NCBI GenBank assembly: GCA_963844865.1
Contig: CAWJPY010000021.1
Span: forward strand, 124,001-188,000
Origin: CAWJPY01 sp963844865
GTDB taxonomy: Bacteria > Acidobacteriota > Thermoanaerobaculia > Thermoanaerobaculales > Sulfomarinibacteraceae
Length of the DNA: 64,000 nucleotides
Direction of reading: 5' to 3'
The notes below the pieces were generated by a model that saw only the letters and a program-made list of their open reading frames with translations, ran no database searches and had not been told where the DNA came from. This document shows, one piece after another, positions 1 to 8,758 of the stretch (the first letter of the stretch is position 1; every line of letters begins with the position of its first letter). Made by a program: the position numbers and the translations under genes.

Positions 1-862
1 TGCCCCCGTAGCCCTTCTTGTCGTAGAAGAGGGACTTGCCGCCGTTGGTGAGGTACTGGTGGAAGTGGATGCCGTTGCCGGCGTGGCCGTGCAGGGGCTT
101 GGGCATGAAGGTGGCGAGGCAGCCGTCCTCCACGGCCGTGCACTTGATCATGTACTTCATGACCATCATGGCGTCGGCCGAACGCAGGGCGCTGTCGAAC
201 AGGACCTCCACCTCCATCTGGCCCGGCGTCCCCAGCTCGTGGTGGTGGTACTTGACCTTGATCCCGGTCTCCTCGATGCGGGCCACCATGCGCTCGCGGA
301 CGTTGGCGTAGCGGTCCAAGGGCTGGTCGATCTGGCCACACTTGGGGAGGCCGATGCGGTACAGCGGCTCCTCGCTCTCGGTCCACCCGGCGGCCGGCGC
401 CTCCACGGTGAAGTAGGAGGCCCGGGCGTCGACGCCGTAGTTGGCGTTGTCGAAGATGTAGAACTCCATCTCGGGGCTGAAGAGCGCCTCGGCCTTGGGC
501 ACCACCTTGCCGAGATAGGCCTCCGCCTGCTGGATCACGTAGCGCGGATCGCGGACATAGCGGCTGCCGTCGTTCATGTGCATGTTGCAGATGAACGAGA
601 GCGTCGGGTACTCGTGGAAGGGGTCGAGGAACGCCGTGGTCACGTCCGGGATCACCTTCATGTCTCCCGACTCGACCGTGCGGTAGCCCGGATAGGGAGA
701 CAGGCTGATGCCGGTGCCCTCCTCGAAGAGCCGCTGACCAACGTTCGCCGCGGAGTAGGTCATGCGCCGCCAGCGCCCCTGGAGGTCCCCCACCTTGACG
801 TCGATCTGCCGGATCTCGTTCTTCTTGATGTACTCGAGCGCTTCCTTGATGGTGCCGAACAT
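1..862 (-). CDS. glnA: Glutamine synthetase, type I (C-terminal part beyond left edge)
   Basis: Makes glutamine from glutamate, ammonia and ATP in the cytoplasm. Only the first 287 or so residues are in the window; the frame is still open at base 1. The protein begins MFGTIKEALEY, followed by a beta-grasp N-terminal domain, and the catalytic domain shows FSPEMEFYIFD, HHELGTPGQMEVEV and FMPKPLHGHAGNGIHFHQ, the GSI metal- and glutamate-binding segments. The start ATG lies 6 bases after a GGAGG ribosome site (868-872). The adenylylation loop and C-terminus lie off the edge, so the GSI subclass cannot be judged. The next gene, a symporter, is upstream in the same direction with an 84-base gap. 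Confidence 0.95.
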   Translation of the reverse strand, partial: MFGTIKEALEYIKKNEIRQIDVKVGDLQGRWRRMTYSAANVGQRLFEEGTGISLSPYPGYRTVESGDMKVIPDVTTAFLDPFHEYPTLSFICNMHMNDGSRYVRDPRYVIQQAEAYLGKVVPKAEALFSPEMEFYIFDNANYGVDARASYFTVEAPAAGWTESEEPLYRIGLPKCGQIDQPLDRYANVRERMVARIEETGIKVKYHHHELGTPGQMEVEVLFDSALRSADAMMVMKYMIKCTAVEDGCLATFMPKPLHGHAGNGIHFHQYLTNGGKSLFYDKKGYGG

Positions 863-946
863 CACGCCTCCTCTACGGCCTCGGATCGCGGTCCGAGGGT
901 CTGATCGCAGGGCGGGAGTATAGCGCTTCGCGAAGGATCGGCCAGC

Positions 947-2434
947 TCAGCGAGGAGATGCCTCGCTGTCCACCGCCGCGCTTTCCGGAGAGCCTTCCAC
1001 CGCCTCGTCCTGGACCGGCTCGGCGCGCGTCATGCGCTCGAGCAGCCAGGGACCCAGAAGGACCGCGGCCGCCAGCACCACCGCCCATTGCACCAGCATG
1101 TTGCCGATGCCTTCCTGGGAGAGGAGGGGCAGCTCCCGCACCTGCCAGAACCACCAGCCGATCATGATCACCGCCAGCGCCACCACCAGCCGCACGGACC
1201 ACTCCCACCAGCGCCCGATGCGGAAGCTCTGGTAGGCGGTGTTGACGAGCTTGGTGCGGAAGCGGCCCACCCCCCACCGCAGCACCGTGACCGCGAAGAA
1301 GAGCCCCGACACCATGAGCCCCACGCTCCACACGAAGTCCTGGTTGCGGAACACCGGAGCGCTCAGGGACGACGGCACGCCGGCCAGGAACAGGAACAGC
1401 GAGAACCCCACGACCATCCGTTTCCTCTGGAAGCCGAACTCCTGCAAGGTCCGCACCCCGACCTCGAACATGGCCACCAGGCTGGTCCAGGCGGCGAACA
1501 TCAGTGCCAGGAAGAAGAGCACCATGAACACCCCGCCCGCGGGAACCTCATCCAGCAGACGCGGCACCCAGATGAAGGTGAGCCCCTCGTTGCCGGCGCC
1601 CACCACCTGGCTCGCCGCATGGGGCATGACCGAGAACACCGTGCACAGCACCATGATCCCCGCCATGAGCGAGATGCAGTTGTTGCCGATGGCGAGCATG
1701 AAGCTGTTGAGGTTGGTGTCCTCCTTGGCCCGCGAGTAGATGGCGTAGGTGAGCACCAGGCCCCAACCGGCTCCGGTGTCCCACGCGTTCTGGGCCAGGG
1801 CCTCGAGCCAGATGCGGTAGTTGGCGAGGTCGCTCCAGTGCGGGGTGAATAGGAAGCGCAGGCCGCGGCCGGCGTCCGGCAGGGTCAGGGCGCGGACCAT
1901 GAGCACCACCACCAGGACGATCAGGCTCGGCATGAGCACCCGGGCGATCCGCTCGATCCCACGCACGCCGAAGTAGACCACCGCCGCCGCCATGGACACG
2001 GCCAGCGCCTGGAAGACGAGGGTCTGTGGGGTGAACGAGAACGACTCCCACAAGCGCGCCGAGGCGCCGCCTCCGAGGCGGCCCCTGAGCGCTTCGAGCA
2101 GGAAGCGGATGGTCCATCCCATCACCGTGGCGTAGTAGGCGGCGATGGCCGCCACCACCCACGCCACCCACATGCCCATGAAGGCGAAGCGATCACCCAC
2201 GAAGTGGCGGAAGGCCGCGATGGGCGCGCGCCGCACTCCCTTTCCCATGGCCCACTCCACCAGGATGAGGGGGATGGACCACGCAAAGAGGAAGACCACC
2301 CAGGCGATGAGGAAGGAGCCGCCTCCGTTGCTGGCCGCGATGCGCGGAAAACGCCAGATGTTCCCGGTCCCGACGGCCATGCCGAGCATGGCCAGCATGA
2401 GGCCCCAGCGACTGGTGAAGGTCTTCCTCGCCAC
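947..2434 (-). CDS. Neurotransmitter:sodium symporter family transporter
   Basis: Inner-membrane sodium-coupled transporter of the NSS (LeuT/SNF) family; substrates in this family are amino acids or amines, and this one cannot be specified. The product is 495 residues with about 12 hydrophobic segments. The family's unwound first helix is clear near residues 18-30 (AVGTGNIWRFP), followed by the GGGSFL segment. The frame stays open upstream, but the GTG at 2434 (VARKTFTSRWG) is the best start: it follows a GAGGAGGG ribosome site, and the upstream residues look like translated spacer. The C-terminus is a polar tail rich in Glu, Ala and Ser. It is divergent from the editing-protein gene to its right. 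Confidence 0.93.
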   Translation of the reverse strand: MARKTFTSRWGLMLAMLGMAVGTGNIWRFPRIAASNGGGSFLIAWVVFLFAWSIPLILVEWAMGKGVRRAPIAAFRHFVGDRFAFMGMWVAWVVAAIAAYYATVMGWTIRFLLEALRGRLGGGASARLWESFSFTPQTLVFQALAVSMAAAVVYFGVRGIERIARVLMPSLIVLVVVLMVRALTLPDAGRGLRFLFTPHWSDLANYRIWLEALAQNAWDTGAGWGLVLTYAIYSRAKEDTNLNSFMLAIGNNCISLMAGIMVLCTVFSVMPHAASQVVGAGNEGLTFIWVPRLLDEVPAGGVFMVLFFLALMFAAWTSLVAMFEVGVRTLQEFGFQRKRMVVGFSLFLFLAGVPSSLSAPVFRNQDFVWSVGLMVSGLFFAVTVLRWGVGRFRTKLVNTAYQSFRIGRWWEWSVRLVVALAVIMIGWWFWQVRELPLLSQEGIGNMLVQWAVVLAAAVLLGPWLLERMTRAEPVQDEAVEGSPESAAVDSEASPR

Positions 2435-2749
2435 CTGCCCTCCTCGCACCGTCCCCGGCAGGGAGACTAGCAGAGCGGCGGCGTTCGGTGGCACCGTCAT
2501 CCCCGCGTCGTTCCGCAGGGGCGATCCTCCTCCTGAGCCATTCTCACCATGACGGCGCAAGGGCATGTCGTTGGGGCAACGACCGCGACGCGGCCGCTGA
2601 CGGCGGACGCAGAGCGCTGACGCCGATCGCAGTCGCTGCTGGCCGCTGCGGTGCCCGGAGGTCGGCCAGAGCCCACGGCCTGTGCCCGGTCCGAGCTAGG
2701 ATGCTCGGGCGCCGGGCACGCCGCGCGCCCGTCGCACGGAGGACGAGCC
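2435..2749. other. Divergent intergenic region with GCTGACG-type low-complexity tract
   Basis: This gap of 315 bases separates two divergent genes and should hold both promoters, though no convincing -35/-10 pair was seen. Bases 2574-2650 are a purine/pyrimidine mosaic of GCGACGCGG, CGCTGACG and GTCGCTGCTGG units. It resembles tracts near 22240-22310, 37027-37200 and 41920-42030. No small gene was recognised. Confidence 0.4.
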
Positions 2750-3277
2750 ATGAGCGAAGTCGAGCCCTGGGGCCTGGCCGACGGCGGCCGCCCCGCCACT
2801 CCGGAGGACCTGTTCCGCCGCCTCGAGGAGCTGGGGATCCAAACCCGAACGGTACACCACCGCCCGGTGTTCACCGTCGACGAGGCCAAAGCCCACCGCG
2901 GTGATCTGGCCGGTGGGCACACCAAGAACCTCCTGCTGCGCAACAAGAAGGGCACCATGTGGCTCCTGGTGTGCCGCGAGGACCTCGTCATCGACCTGAA
3001 GGCACTCGGGACGCGGCTCGGGGCCGGGAGATTCTCCTTCGGCAGCCCGGAGCGGCTGATGAAGTACTTGGGCGTGACCCCCGGAGCGGTCACCCCGTTC
3101 GCCGTGATCAACGACCACGATCGCAAGGTGCAGGTGGTGCTCGACCGTCTGGCGCTCGAGGACGAGCCCCTGCACTTCCACCCCCTCGACAACGCCATGA
3201 CCACCGCCATCGCCGCCGCCGACCTGCTGCGCTTTCTCGAGGCGGAGGATCACCCTCCGCAGCTCATCGATCTCTGA
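2750..3277 (+). CDS. YbaK/ProX-type aminoacyl-tRNA deacylase (PrdX-like)
   Basis: A 175-residue stand-alone editing-domain protein of the YbaK/ProX family, whose members hydrolyse wrongly charged tRNAs such as Ala-tRNA(Pro) in the cytoplasm. Characteristic segments in order are HRPVFTVDEA (38-46), GGHTKNLLLRNKKG (55-68, including the conserved Lys of HTKN), DLKALGTRLG, a serine/glycine patch (FSFGSPERL), the LGVTPGAVTPFAVIND core and a C-terminal DLLRFLE helix. Length matches the PrdX subgroup. The start was chosen at ATG 2750, behind GGAGGA (2738-2743). Translation can be extended upstream, but without a ribosome site. The exact tRNA specificity is not readable from sequence. Confidence 0.9.
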   Translation: MSEVEPWGLADGGRPATPEDLFRRLEELGIQTRTVHHRPVFTVDEAKAHRGDLAGGHTKNLLLRNKKGTMWLLVCREDLVIDLKALGTRLGAGRFSFGSPERLMKYLGVTPGAVTPFAVINDHDRKVQVVLDRLALEDEPLHFHPLDNAMTTAIAAADLLRFLEAEDHPPQLIDL

Positions 3278-3317
3278 ATCTCGTTTGGCGACGGCCGTCC
3301 ACGAACCTCCTGATGAC

Positions 3318-3575
3318 ACACCCTTGTTCTGTCATGGTGAGCGAGGAGCTCGCCGTCCGCGGCGAGCGACGAGTCGAACCATCCCCCGAAGGCCCGTGGG
3401 ACGCCTCCCAGCCACGACGCTGGTGCTCTCGGGGGATTCTTCGACTCGCTCCGGCGGACCGACCCTCGCTCAGAATGACAGGCAACGTGGACGTCCCACT
3501 GTCTCCGCACGGGCCCGTGTCATGCCATGGGGCACCGCCCCGAAGGGGCGCAACGATGCTCAGAATGGCTGGTGG
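3318..3575. repeat. Dispersed intergenic repeat, copy A (about 260 bp)
   Basis: This stretch is closely matched by a second copy at about 5778-6035, sharing CACCCTTGTTCTGTCATGGT, GCCGTCCGCGGCGAGCGACG, GAAGGCCCGTGGGACGCCTC and GTGTCATGCCATG in the same order. The first half (GTGAGCGAGGAG...GTCGAACC) reappears as its reverse complement in the second half (TTCGACTCGCTCC...CTCGCTCAGAATGACA). The unit is therefore an imperfect head-to-head inverted repeat. It lies between two genes and codes for nothing recognisable. It fills most of the 364-base gap after the editing-protein gene. Confidence 0.75.
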
Positions 3576-3641
3576 AACGGGACGGTGGGCCGCCTGTCGA
3601 CAGCTCCCTGTCACCCCGCCCTCACCGACCCGGCGGGCGCC

Positions 3642-4139
3642 TCACTCCGGCTGGTGCTGCCTCCGCGCGAGCTCGTCGCGGAGCTCCGGGATGTCGAGCT
3701 CGGAGATGGAGATGATGCGCCAACCGACGGGCTCCTTGCGCCACTGGAGCGTGGCCGTGCAGGGCTCGTCCAGGCTCCCGATGACGTAGCCGCGCGTGCT
3801 CTCGTAGCTGCCCCACAGGATGAACCGCAACGCCGTGGACGCCTCCTCCCCGTGGACCTCCACAGTGAACGGCTCCACGTCCACCTGCAACCCGTCGTAG
3901 GTGTCCATCACCTCCCGCATGTGGCCGGCGAGGCTCTCGTAGCTCATCCCCCAGCGGTCCCGGTATGCCCGGGAGACGGGTCTTGCGGCGCCCAGCATGC
4001 GCTCCTGCTCGAAGGCCGCGATCCCGGCCCTCAGGCCGCGCCGGATCACGTTCTCCGGCGCCAGGTAGTGGCGCACCCACAGCCCCACCGCCAGCATGCC
4101 CGCCAGCAGCGCGAAAACCACGATCCTTCTTCGGTCCAT
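3642..4139 (-). CDS. Hypothetical membrane-anchored protein, NTF2-like size
   Basis: 165 residues. An N-terminal hydrophobic segment (about residues 6-22, after MDRRR) anchors it or acts as an uncleaved signal. The rest is a soluble alpha+beta domain: helix ENVIRRGLRAGIAAFEQE, then strands LQVDVEPFTVEV, ALRFILWGSY and CTATLQWRK, ending GWRIISISEL. That order (helices, then a curved sheet whose last strands carry a W-R-I pattern) resembles the NTF2-like/SnoaL fold, but this is an impression and not a family hit. It sits downstream of glycogen synthase on the other side of a small gap, same strand. No function is assigned. Confidence 0.65.
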   Translation of the reverse strand: MDRRRIVVFALLAGMLAVGLWVRHYLAPENVIRRGLRAGIAAFEQERMLGAARPVSRAYRDRWGMSYESLAGHMREVMDTYDGLQVDVEPFTVEVHGEEASTALRFILWGSYESTRGYVIGSLDEPCTATLQWRKEPVGWRIISISELDIPELRDELARRQHQPE

Positions 4140-4207
4140 CCTCTCGAGTGTAGGCGATCACGACGCGCTTCTCGCTCGCCCCCATCGAGCGCGGTGGGTC
4201 TGGGCCC

Positions 4208-5722
4208 CTACCAGGTGCGAGGGACCCGCCCCAGGCGACGGTCCATGGCGGCGCGGTAGAGGTCCACGTAGCGTACTGCGGACTCGTCCCACGGGAAGCG
4301 CCTGGTCATGGCCCGGCGGCGCATGGCGAGCACGTGCTCCGGGCGGTGGTGGTACGCCCACAGCGTCCAGCCCACGGTGTCGTAGATGGCCCCCGGGGTG
4401 AGCTGGTCGAACACGAATCCCGTCCCCTCGCCGGTCGCCTCGTCGTAGTTCTCGACGGTGTCCGCCAGCCCACCGGTACGGCGGACGATGGGCAGGGCCC
4501 CGTAGCGCAGGGAGTACATCTGGTTCAGCCCGCACGGCTCGTAGCGGCTGGGCATCAGGAAGAAGTCGCTGGCCGCCTCGATGAGGTGAGCCAGGCGGTC
4601 GTTGTACTCCAGCCGCACGGCGAGGTTGGGCAGCTTGACGGCCAGGGTCATCAGCTCCTCCTCGCACCAGCGCTCGCCGGTTCCGAGGATCACGAACTGC
4701 AGGTCCAGGTCGTGGCACATGTCGTAGAGCCTGCCGTGGGTGGGGCCGCAGAGCTCCCCGAAACCCTTCTGCTCCACCAGTCGGCTGATGATCCCGTACA
4801 GGGGCACAGTCGGGTCCACCTCGAGACCCAGCTCGCGCTGGAGTGCGACCTTGTTGTCGGTCTTGCGACCCACCGTCCGCGCGCTGTAGCGCAGCGGCAG
4901 CATGGGGTCCGTCTCCGGGTCCCAGATCTCGTAGTCGATGCCGTTGAGCACGCCGAACAGGTCCGGAGCGCGGTGCCGGAGCAGACCGTCCATGTCGAAC
5001 CCGAAGGCGGGGGTCTGGATCTCCCGGGCGTAGGTGGGCGACACGGTCGTCAGAAGCTCGGCGTTGTGCAGGCCCGCCTGGAGCAGGTTCACCTGGTCGA
5101 AGTGCTCGAAGCCGGCGCCGTGGAAGTGCTCCCAGGGCAGGCCCAGGTGGGGGAACTCGCCCTTCGGGAAGACTCCCTGGTAGCCGAGGTTGTGGATGGT
5201 GAGCACGCTCGCCGTGGCCTTCAGCTCCCGCGACCGCTCCAGGGTCTGGAGATACACCGGCACCACCGCCGACGGCCAGTCGTGGCAGTGCACGACGTCG
5301 GGGATGAAACCCAGCATCTTGGCGAGCTGGAGGGCCCCGCGGGAGAGCAACGCGAACCGGCGCAGGTTGTCCGGAAATGCGGGTTGGGCGCGGGTGCCGT
5401 AGATCCCGTCGCGGCCGAAGAGCCCCTCGTGATCCAGGAAGTAGACCGGCACCTTGGACCCCGGCAGGCGGCTGCGATAGACCGCGCACCACGCTTCTCC
5501 CCCGTCCACGGGCACGCCGAGAGGCGGCTCCAGCCTCTCCAACCTCTCCGGCGAAATGGAGTAGTAGCGGGGCAGGACGATGCGCACGTCGTGACCGAGC
5601 GCGGCCAGCGCCGGCGCCAGCGCCCCCACCATGTCCCCGAGGCCCCCGGCCTTGGCGAAGGGCACCACCTCGCTGGTGACCATCAGCACCTTCAGTTTCG
5701 ACCTACCCACCGAGCCTCCCAT
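4208..5722 (-). CDS. glgA: Glycogen synthase (ADP-glucose type, GT5)
   Basis: Transfers glucose from ADP-glucose to growing alpha-1,4-glucan in the cytoplasm. The family signature VLMVTSEVVPFAKAGGLGD is at residues 12-30, where KAGGLGD binds ADP-glucose. VHCHDWPSAVVPVYL follows, then the second Rossmann domain with GIISRLVEQKGF and the acceptor/nucleotide motif SRYEPCGLNQMYSLRYGALPIVRRTGGL. The length of about 504 residues is normal for the family. The start is uncertain: ATG 5722 has no clear ribosome site, while an internal GTG (V5) and the GTG before LMVTSE are possible, and GGGAGG lies just before V5. Open frame continues upstream to 6433 through repeat DNA and is not counted. Confidence 0.93.
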   Translation of the reverse strand: MGGSVGRSKLKVLMVTSEVVPFAKAGGLGDMVGALAPALAALGHDVRIVLPRYYSISPERLERLEPPLGVPVDGGEAWCAVYRSRLPGSKVPVYFLDHEGLFGRDGIYGTRAQPAFPDNLRRFALLSRGALQLAKMLGFIPDVVHCHDWPSAVVPVYLQTLERSRELKATASVLTIHNLGYQGVFPKGEFPHLGLPWEHFHGAGFEHFDQVNLLQAGLHNAELLTTVSPTYAREIQTPAFGFDMDGLLRHRAPDLFGVLNGIDYEIWDPETDPMLPLRYSARTVGRKTDNKVALQRELGLEVDPTVPLYGIISRLVEQKGFGELCGPTHGRLYDMCHDLDLQFVILGTGERWCEEELMTLAVKLPNLAVRLEYNDRLAHLIEAASDFFLMPSRYEPCGLNQMYSLRYGALPIVRRTGGLADTVENYDEATGEGTGFVFDQLTPGAIYDTVGWTLWAYHHRPEHVLAMRRRAMTRRFPWDESAVRYVDLYRAAMDRRLGRVPRTW

Positions 5723-5777
5723 TCGCGGACCACCATGGTAGCGGATGAGACGCGCCGCAGCGCGCCCCCAAATGGCG

Positions 5778-6035
5778 CACCCTTGTTCTGTCATGGTGAG
5801 CGAGGAACTCGCCGTCCGCGGCGAGCGACGCGTCGAACCATCGCCCGAAGGCCCGTGGGACGCCTCCCAGGCACGGCTCTGGTTCTGTCGGGAGATCCTT
5901 CGAGTCGCTCCGGAGGACCTCCGCTCGCTCAGGATGACACTCAGGCGGATCGGCCCACCGTCTCTGAACGGCTCCGTGTCATGCCATGCGGCACGGCCCG
6001 GACCGGGCGTAGGGATGCTCCCGATGACACCGCGG
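5778..6035. repeat. Dispersed intergenic repeat, copy B (about 260 bp)
   Basis: Second copy of the element at 3318-3575, same orientation, with scattered substitutions and short indels. It keeps the internal inverted symmetry: GTGAGCGAGGAACTCG...GTCGAACC in the left half against CCTTCGAGTCGCTCC...CGCTCAGGATGACAC in the right half. It lies in the 616-base gap between glgA and the PLP enzyme. The rest of that gap (6036-6338) shows no gene or repeat I recognise. Confidence 0.75.
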
Positions 6036-6338
6036 TCTGCAAATACAGCCTCCGTCCGCGTCCGATGGAATGCCGGGATTCGGGTACCGGCGCGGACTCG
6101 GACGCGGGGCCCTCCGCACGCACCGGCCCCCACGGAGTGACGCCTCCCGCGGCACGCCTGATCTGTCGCCGCGCACCCCGCGGTCGCCACCGCTGACACT
6201 CTCCCGGACGAAGGCGACGCGGGACCGGTCACGCCGGAGTGCGGCGCCACCCCGCCCTGGGGGAAGACCCCATCGCGGCCTTCAATCCCCGGGCGAGGAA
6301 CGCTACACTCGGGCGCGGTCGCCGTCGCAGGAGGACAC

Positions 6339-7547
6339 ATGACAGCGAGAAACAGCGCCCATCGCCTCACCACCCGCGTCGTCCATGCCGGACAGGAGCC
6401 CGACCCCGCCACCGGTGCGGTGTCTCCCCCCATCTACCAGACCTCCACCTTCGCGTTCAGCGACTGCCGTCAGGGCGCCGACCGCTTCGCCGGCACCGAG
6501 GAGGGCTTCATCTACACCCGCATGGGCAACCCCACCCTGGCGCGTCTCGAGGAGGCCGTCGGTTCACTGGAGGGGGGTGTCGACGGCCTCTCCACCTCGT
6601 CGGGCATGGCGGCGCTGTGCACGGTGCTCTTCGGCCTGCTCGGGGCCGGCGATCACGTGGTGGGGACCGCCTCGGTATACGGGCCCTCGCGCGTGGTGCT
6701 CGAGCGGGACTTCAGCCGCTTCGGGGTCCAGTCGACCTTCGTCGACACCTCGAGCCTGGACGAGGTCCGCAAGGCCATGCGCTCCACCACCAAGCTGGTG
6801 CTGGTGGAAACCCCAGCCAACCCCACCATCGTCCTCACGGACCTGGCGGGAGTGGCGTCCATCGCCCACGACCACGGCGCCCTCCTCGTCACCGACAACA
6901 CCTTCGCGTCCCCGGTCCTGCAACGGCCCATCGAGCACGGCTCGGACATCGTCATCCACTCCATGACCAAGTTCCTGAACGGGCACACCGATGTGGTCGC
7001 GGGCATGATCGTCCCTGCGACCTCAGAGCTCCGCAGCCGCCTCGCATCCGCCCATCACTACCTGGGCACCTGCATGGACCCCCACCAGGCATGGCTGGTG
7101 CTTCGCGGGCTGCGCACCCTGGCCATGCGGGTCCGCACCGCTCAGGACAACGCCGCCCGCCTGGCGTCGTATCTGGAGGCCCATCCGGCGGTGGAGTGGA
7201 TCCGCTACCCGGGTCTCGCCAGCCATCCCCAGCACGAGCTCGCCCAGCGCCAGATGGACGGCCCCGGATCCCTGATCTCTTTCGAGGTCCGGGGCGGCGT
7301 CGATGCCGGCCGCCGCCTACTCGACCATGTCCAGCTCATGACCCTCGCCGTGTCCCTTGGCGGCGTCGAGACCCTCATCCAGCACCCGTCGAGCATGACC
7401 CACGCCGCCATGCCGAGGGCTGATCGCCTTGCGGCCGGCATCACCGACGGGCTCGTGCGGCTCTCCGTCGGGTGCGAGGACGCCGACGACCTGATCGCCG
7501 ACCTCGAGCAGGCCTTCGCTGCGGCCAGCGCCGCCGCCTCCACGTAG
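6339..7547 (+). CDS. PLP-dependent Cys/Met metabolism enzyme (methionine gamma-lyase / cystathionine gamma-synthase type)
   Basis: Cytoplasmic gamma-family PLP enzyme acting on sulfur amino acids. The 402 residues carry SPPIYQTSTFAF near 29, the phosphate-binding YTRMGNPT and STSSGMAA segments, TDNTFASPVLQRP with the PLP-pyridine Asp near 186, and IHSMTKFLNGHTDVVAG with the Schiff-base Lys at about 211. The C-terminus has SLGGVETLIQHPSSMTHA and GLVRLSVGCED. Overall it most resembles methionine gamma-lyases, but the active-site VYGPS segment lacks the Cys of well-studied lyases. Lyase versus O-acylhomoserine sulfhydrylase or cystathionine synthase therefore stays open. AGGAGG at 6329-6334 fixes the start. 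Confidence 0.9.
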   Translation: MTARNSAHRLTTRVVHAGQEPDPATGAVSPPIYQTSTFAFSDCRQGADRFAGTEEGFIYTRMGNPTLARLEEAVGSLEGGVDGLSTSSGMAALCTVLFGLLGAGDHVVGTASVYGPSRVVLERDFSRFGVQSTFVDTSSLDEVRKAMRSTTKLVLVETPANPTIVLTDLAGVASIAHDHGALLVTDNTFASPVLQRPIEHGSDIVIHSMTKFLNGHTDVVAGMIVPATSELRSRLASAHHYLGTCMDPHQAWLVLRGLRTLAMRVRTAQDNAARLASYLEAHPAVEWIRYPGLASHPQHELAQRQMDGPGSLISFEVRGGVDAGRRLLDHVQLMTLAVSLGGVETLIQHPSSMTHAAMPRADRLAAGITDGLVRLSVGCEDADDLIADLEQAFAAASAAAST

Positions 7548-7582
7548 GCCCTTCCCCCGCGGCCGCGTCCGGCAGTGATCCG

Positions 7583-7790
7583 CGATCAGGGCCAGAGCGC
7601 GAGCCAGGCACCGTTGAAGATGAGACGGTCATACATCTCCACGAGGCCCCGGCGGTGCCTGGCACGCTCTCTGATGCTCCCGAAGCGAGTGCCTCGCGCG
7701 TATCCAACTCGCGGGCCGGTGCCTGGCACCGGGTCTTGCGCTCACAGACGGTGGTGCGCCGCATCCCGAACGGTGCCTGGCACCACCTCT
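7583..7790. repeat. GTGCCTGGCAC inverted-repeat element, locus 1 (several units)
   Basis: GCCAGGCACCG at 7603-7613 faces CGGTGCCTGGC at about 7653-7663, and two further GGTGCCTGGCACC palindromes follow near 7720 and 7781. Flanks (GGCCAGAGCG, CTCCCGAAGCGAGTG) recur, partly inverted, at loci 2 and 3 (21973-22078, 37215-37326). This is the structure of REP/BIME- or MITE-type elements. No transposase is present in the window. It occupies the gap between the PLP enzyme and the DUF362 gene. Confidence 0.75.
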
Positions 7791-7861
7791 CGCGGAGGGG
7801 GCAACCACGGGGAAGGCGGCGACAGCATCGGAGCGTCCCGAGACGCCGCCTCCCGCCTCGG

Positions 7862-8758
7862 CTAGATCAAGGATCCCTCGGAGGCGCCGACGCGGACCAC
7901 CTCGATGCGGGCCGGGTCGCTGACCCCGATCCCGTACCGGGTGTCCGCGTACAGGATGTGGTGGGGATCCGGTCGGATCGGGCTCGGCCCGCCGAAGTGC
8001 AGGTCCCGACGCGCCTGGATGATCCGCGCGCCGGTGGCGTCCACGGCCACGGGATCGACCCCCACGACGAGGCCGCGGTACGGCCACACGAAGTCCGGGG
8101 AGAAGCTGTGCGGGCCCACTCCATGGAACTGGGGAGTCAGCATCACCAGGATGTTGAGCCGCACCTTGCCCGCCACCTGGGGCAGCTTCCAGATGGCCCC
8201 GAGTGAGGCGCAGGTGTCGCCGTGGTACTCCGGGGGCCGGGGCGTGAACATGATCATGTTCTTCAGGCAGGTGCCCAGGCCGGACCAGTCGTGGGTCCGC
8301 ATGGGCCGCACGTTGATGAGCGCGGTCGCCCTGGCGAAGACCGGGTTGGAGCGCACCCCGCGGTCGTCCACGGAGACGTCGGCGTCGCGCACCCCCGCCG
8401 CCGTCACCTCGGCCCGGATCGCCTCCTCCAAAGCCTCCGGCGTCCTCAAACGCCGCCAGTGGTTGCTCTTGACCCCCACCACATCCCCGGGACCCACGAT
8501 CCGCCTCCACGCCGCCGCTGCCTTCTCTTCGTCGAAGAGCGCGGCAACCGCGCGGTTCAGCATGTCGTGGACCACCTCCGGGTCCGCCACTCCGGTGTCG
8601 TCGAGCGCATCCAGGTCGCGGACCAGCACCACCCGGCTGCGCGGCCCGTCCGCGGCCTCCCCCACCCCCTTCGAAAGGCCCAGGACCCGGGCCATGGCCA
8701 CGCCCGCGCCGCCGCGGATGAGGTCGCGGCGGCTCACGCCGCGCTCAGGTTTCATCAT
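7862..8758 (-). CDS. DUF362 domain protein with Tat-type signal
   Basis: 298 residues. An N-terminal twin-arginine motif (SRRDLIRGGAGVAMA, about 9-23) indicates export by the Tat system, usually used for folded cofactor proteins. The body matches DUF362: GPGDVVGVKSNHWRR, VSVDDRGVRSNPVF, ALINVRPMRTHDWSGLGTCLKNMI and a C-terminal GVDPVAVDATGARII. DUF362 proteins are often linked to iron-sulfur biology, but no ferredoxin-type Cys cluster is present here. The start at 8758 (MMKPERG) follows GGGAGG with 5 bases. It overlaps the end of the upstream DUF6599 gene by 14 bases, so the two are probably translated together. Reaction unknown. Confidence 0.85.
   Translation of the reverse strand: MMKPERGVSRRDLIRGGAGVAMARVLGLSKGVGEAADGPRSRVVLVRDLDALDDTGVADPEVVHDMLNRAVAALFDEEKAAAAWRRIVGPGDVVGVKSNHWRRLRTPEALEEAIRAEVTAAGVRDADVSVDDRGVRSNPVFARATALINVRPMRTHDWSGLGTCLKNMIMFTPRPPEYHGDTCASLGAIWKLPQVAGKVRLNILVMLTPQFHGVGPHSFSPDFVWPYRGLVVGVDPVAVDATGARIIQARRDLHFGGPSPIRPDPHHILYADTRYGIGVSDPARIEVVRVGASEGSLI

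Noticed and set aside
5723..6433. N-terminal extension of glycogen synthase by over 230 codons
   Set aside because: The extra frame runs through the dispersed repeat and is Arg/Ser/Gly-rich; the conserved enzyme starts at or just after 5722.
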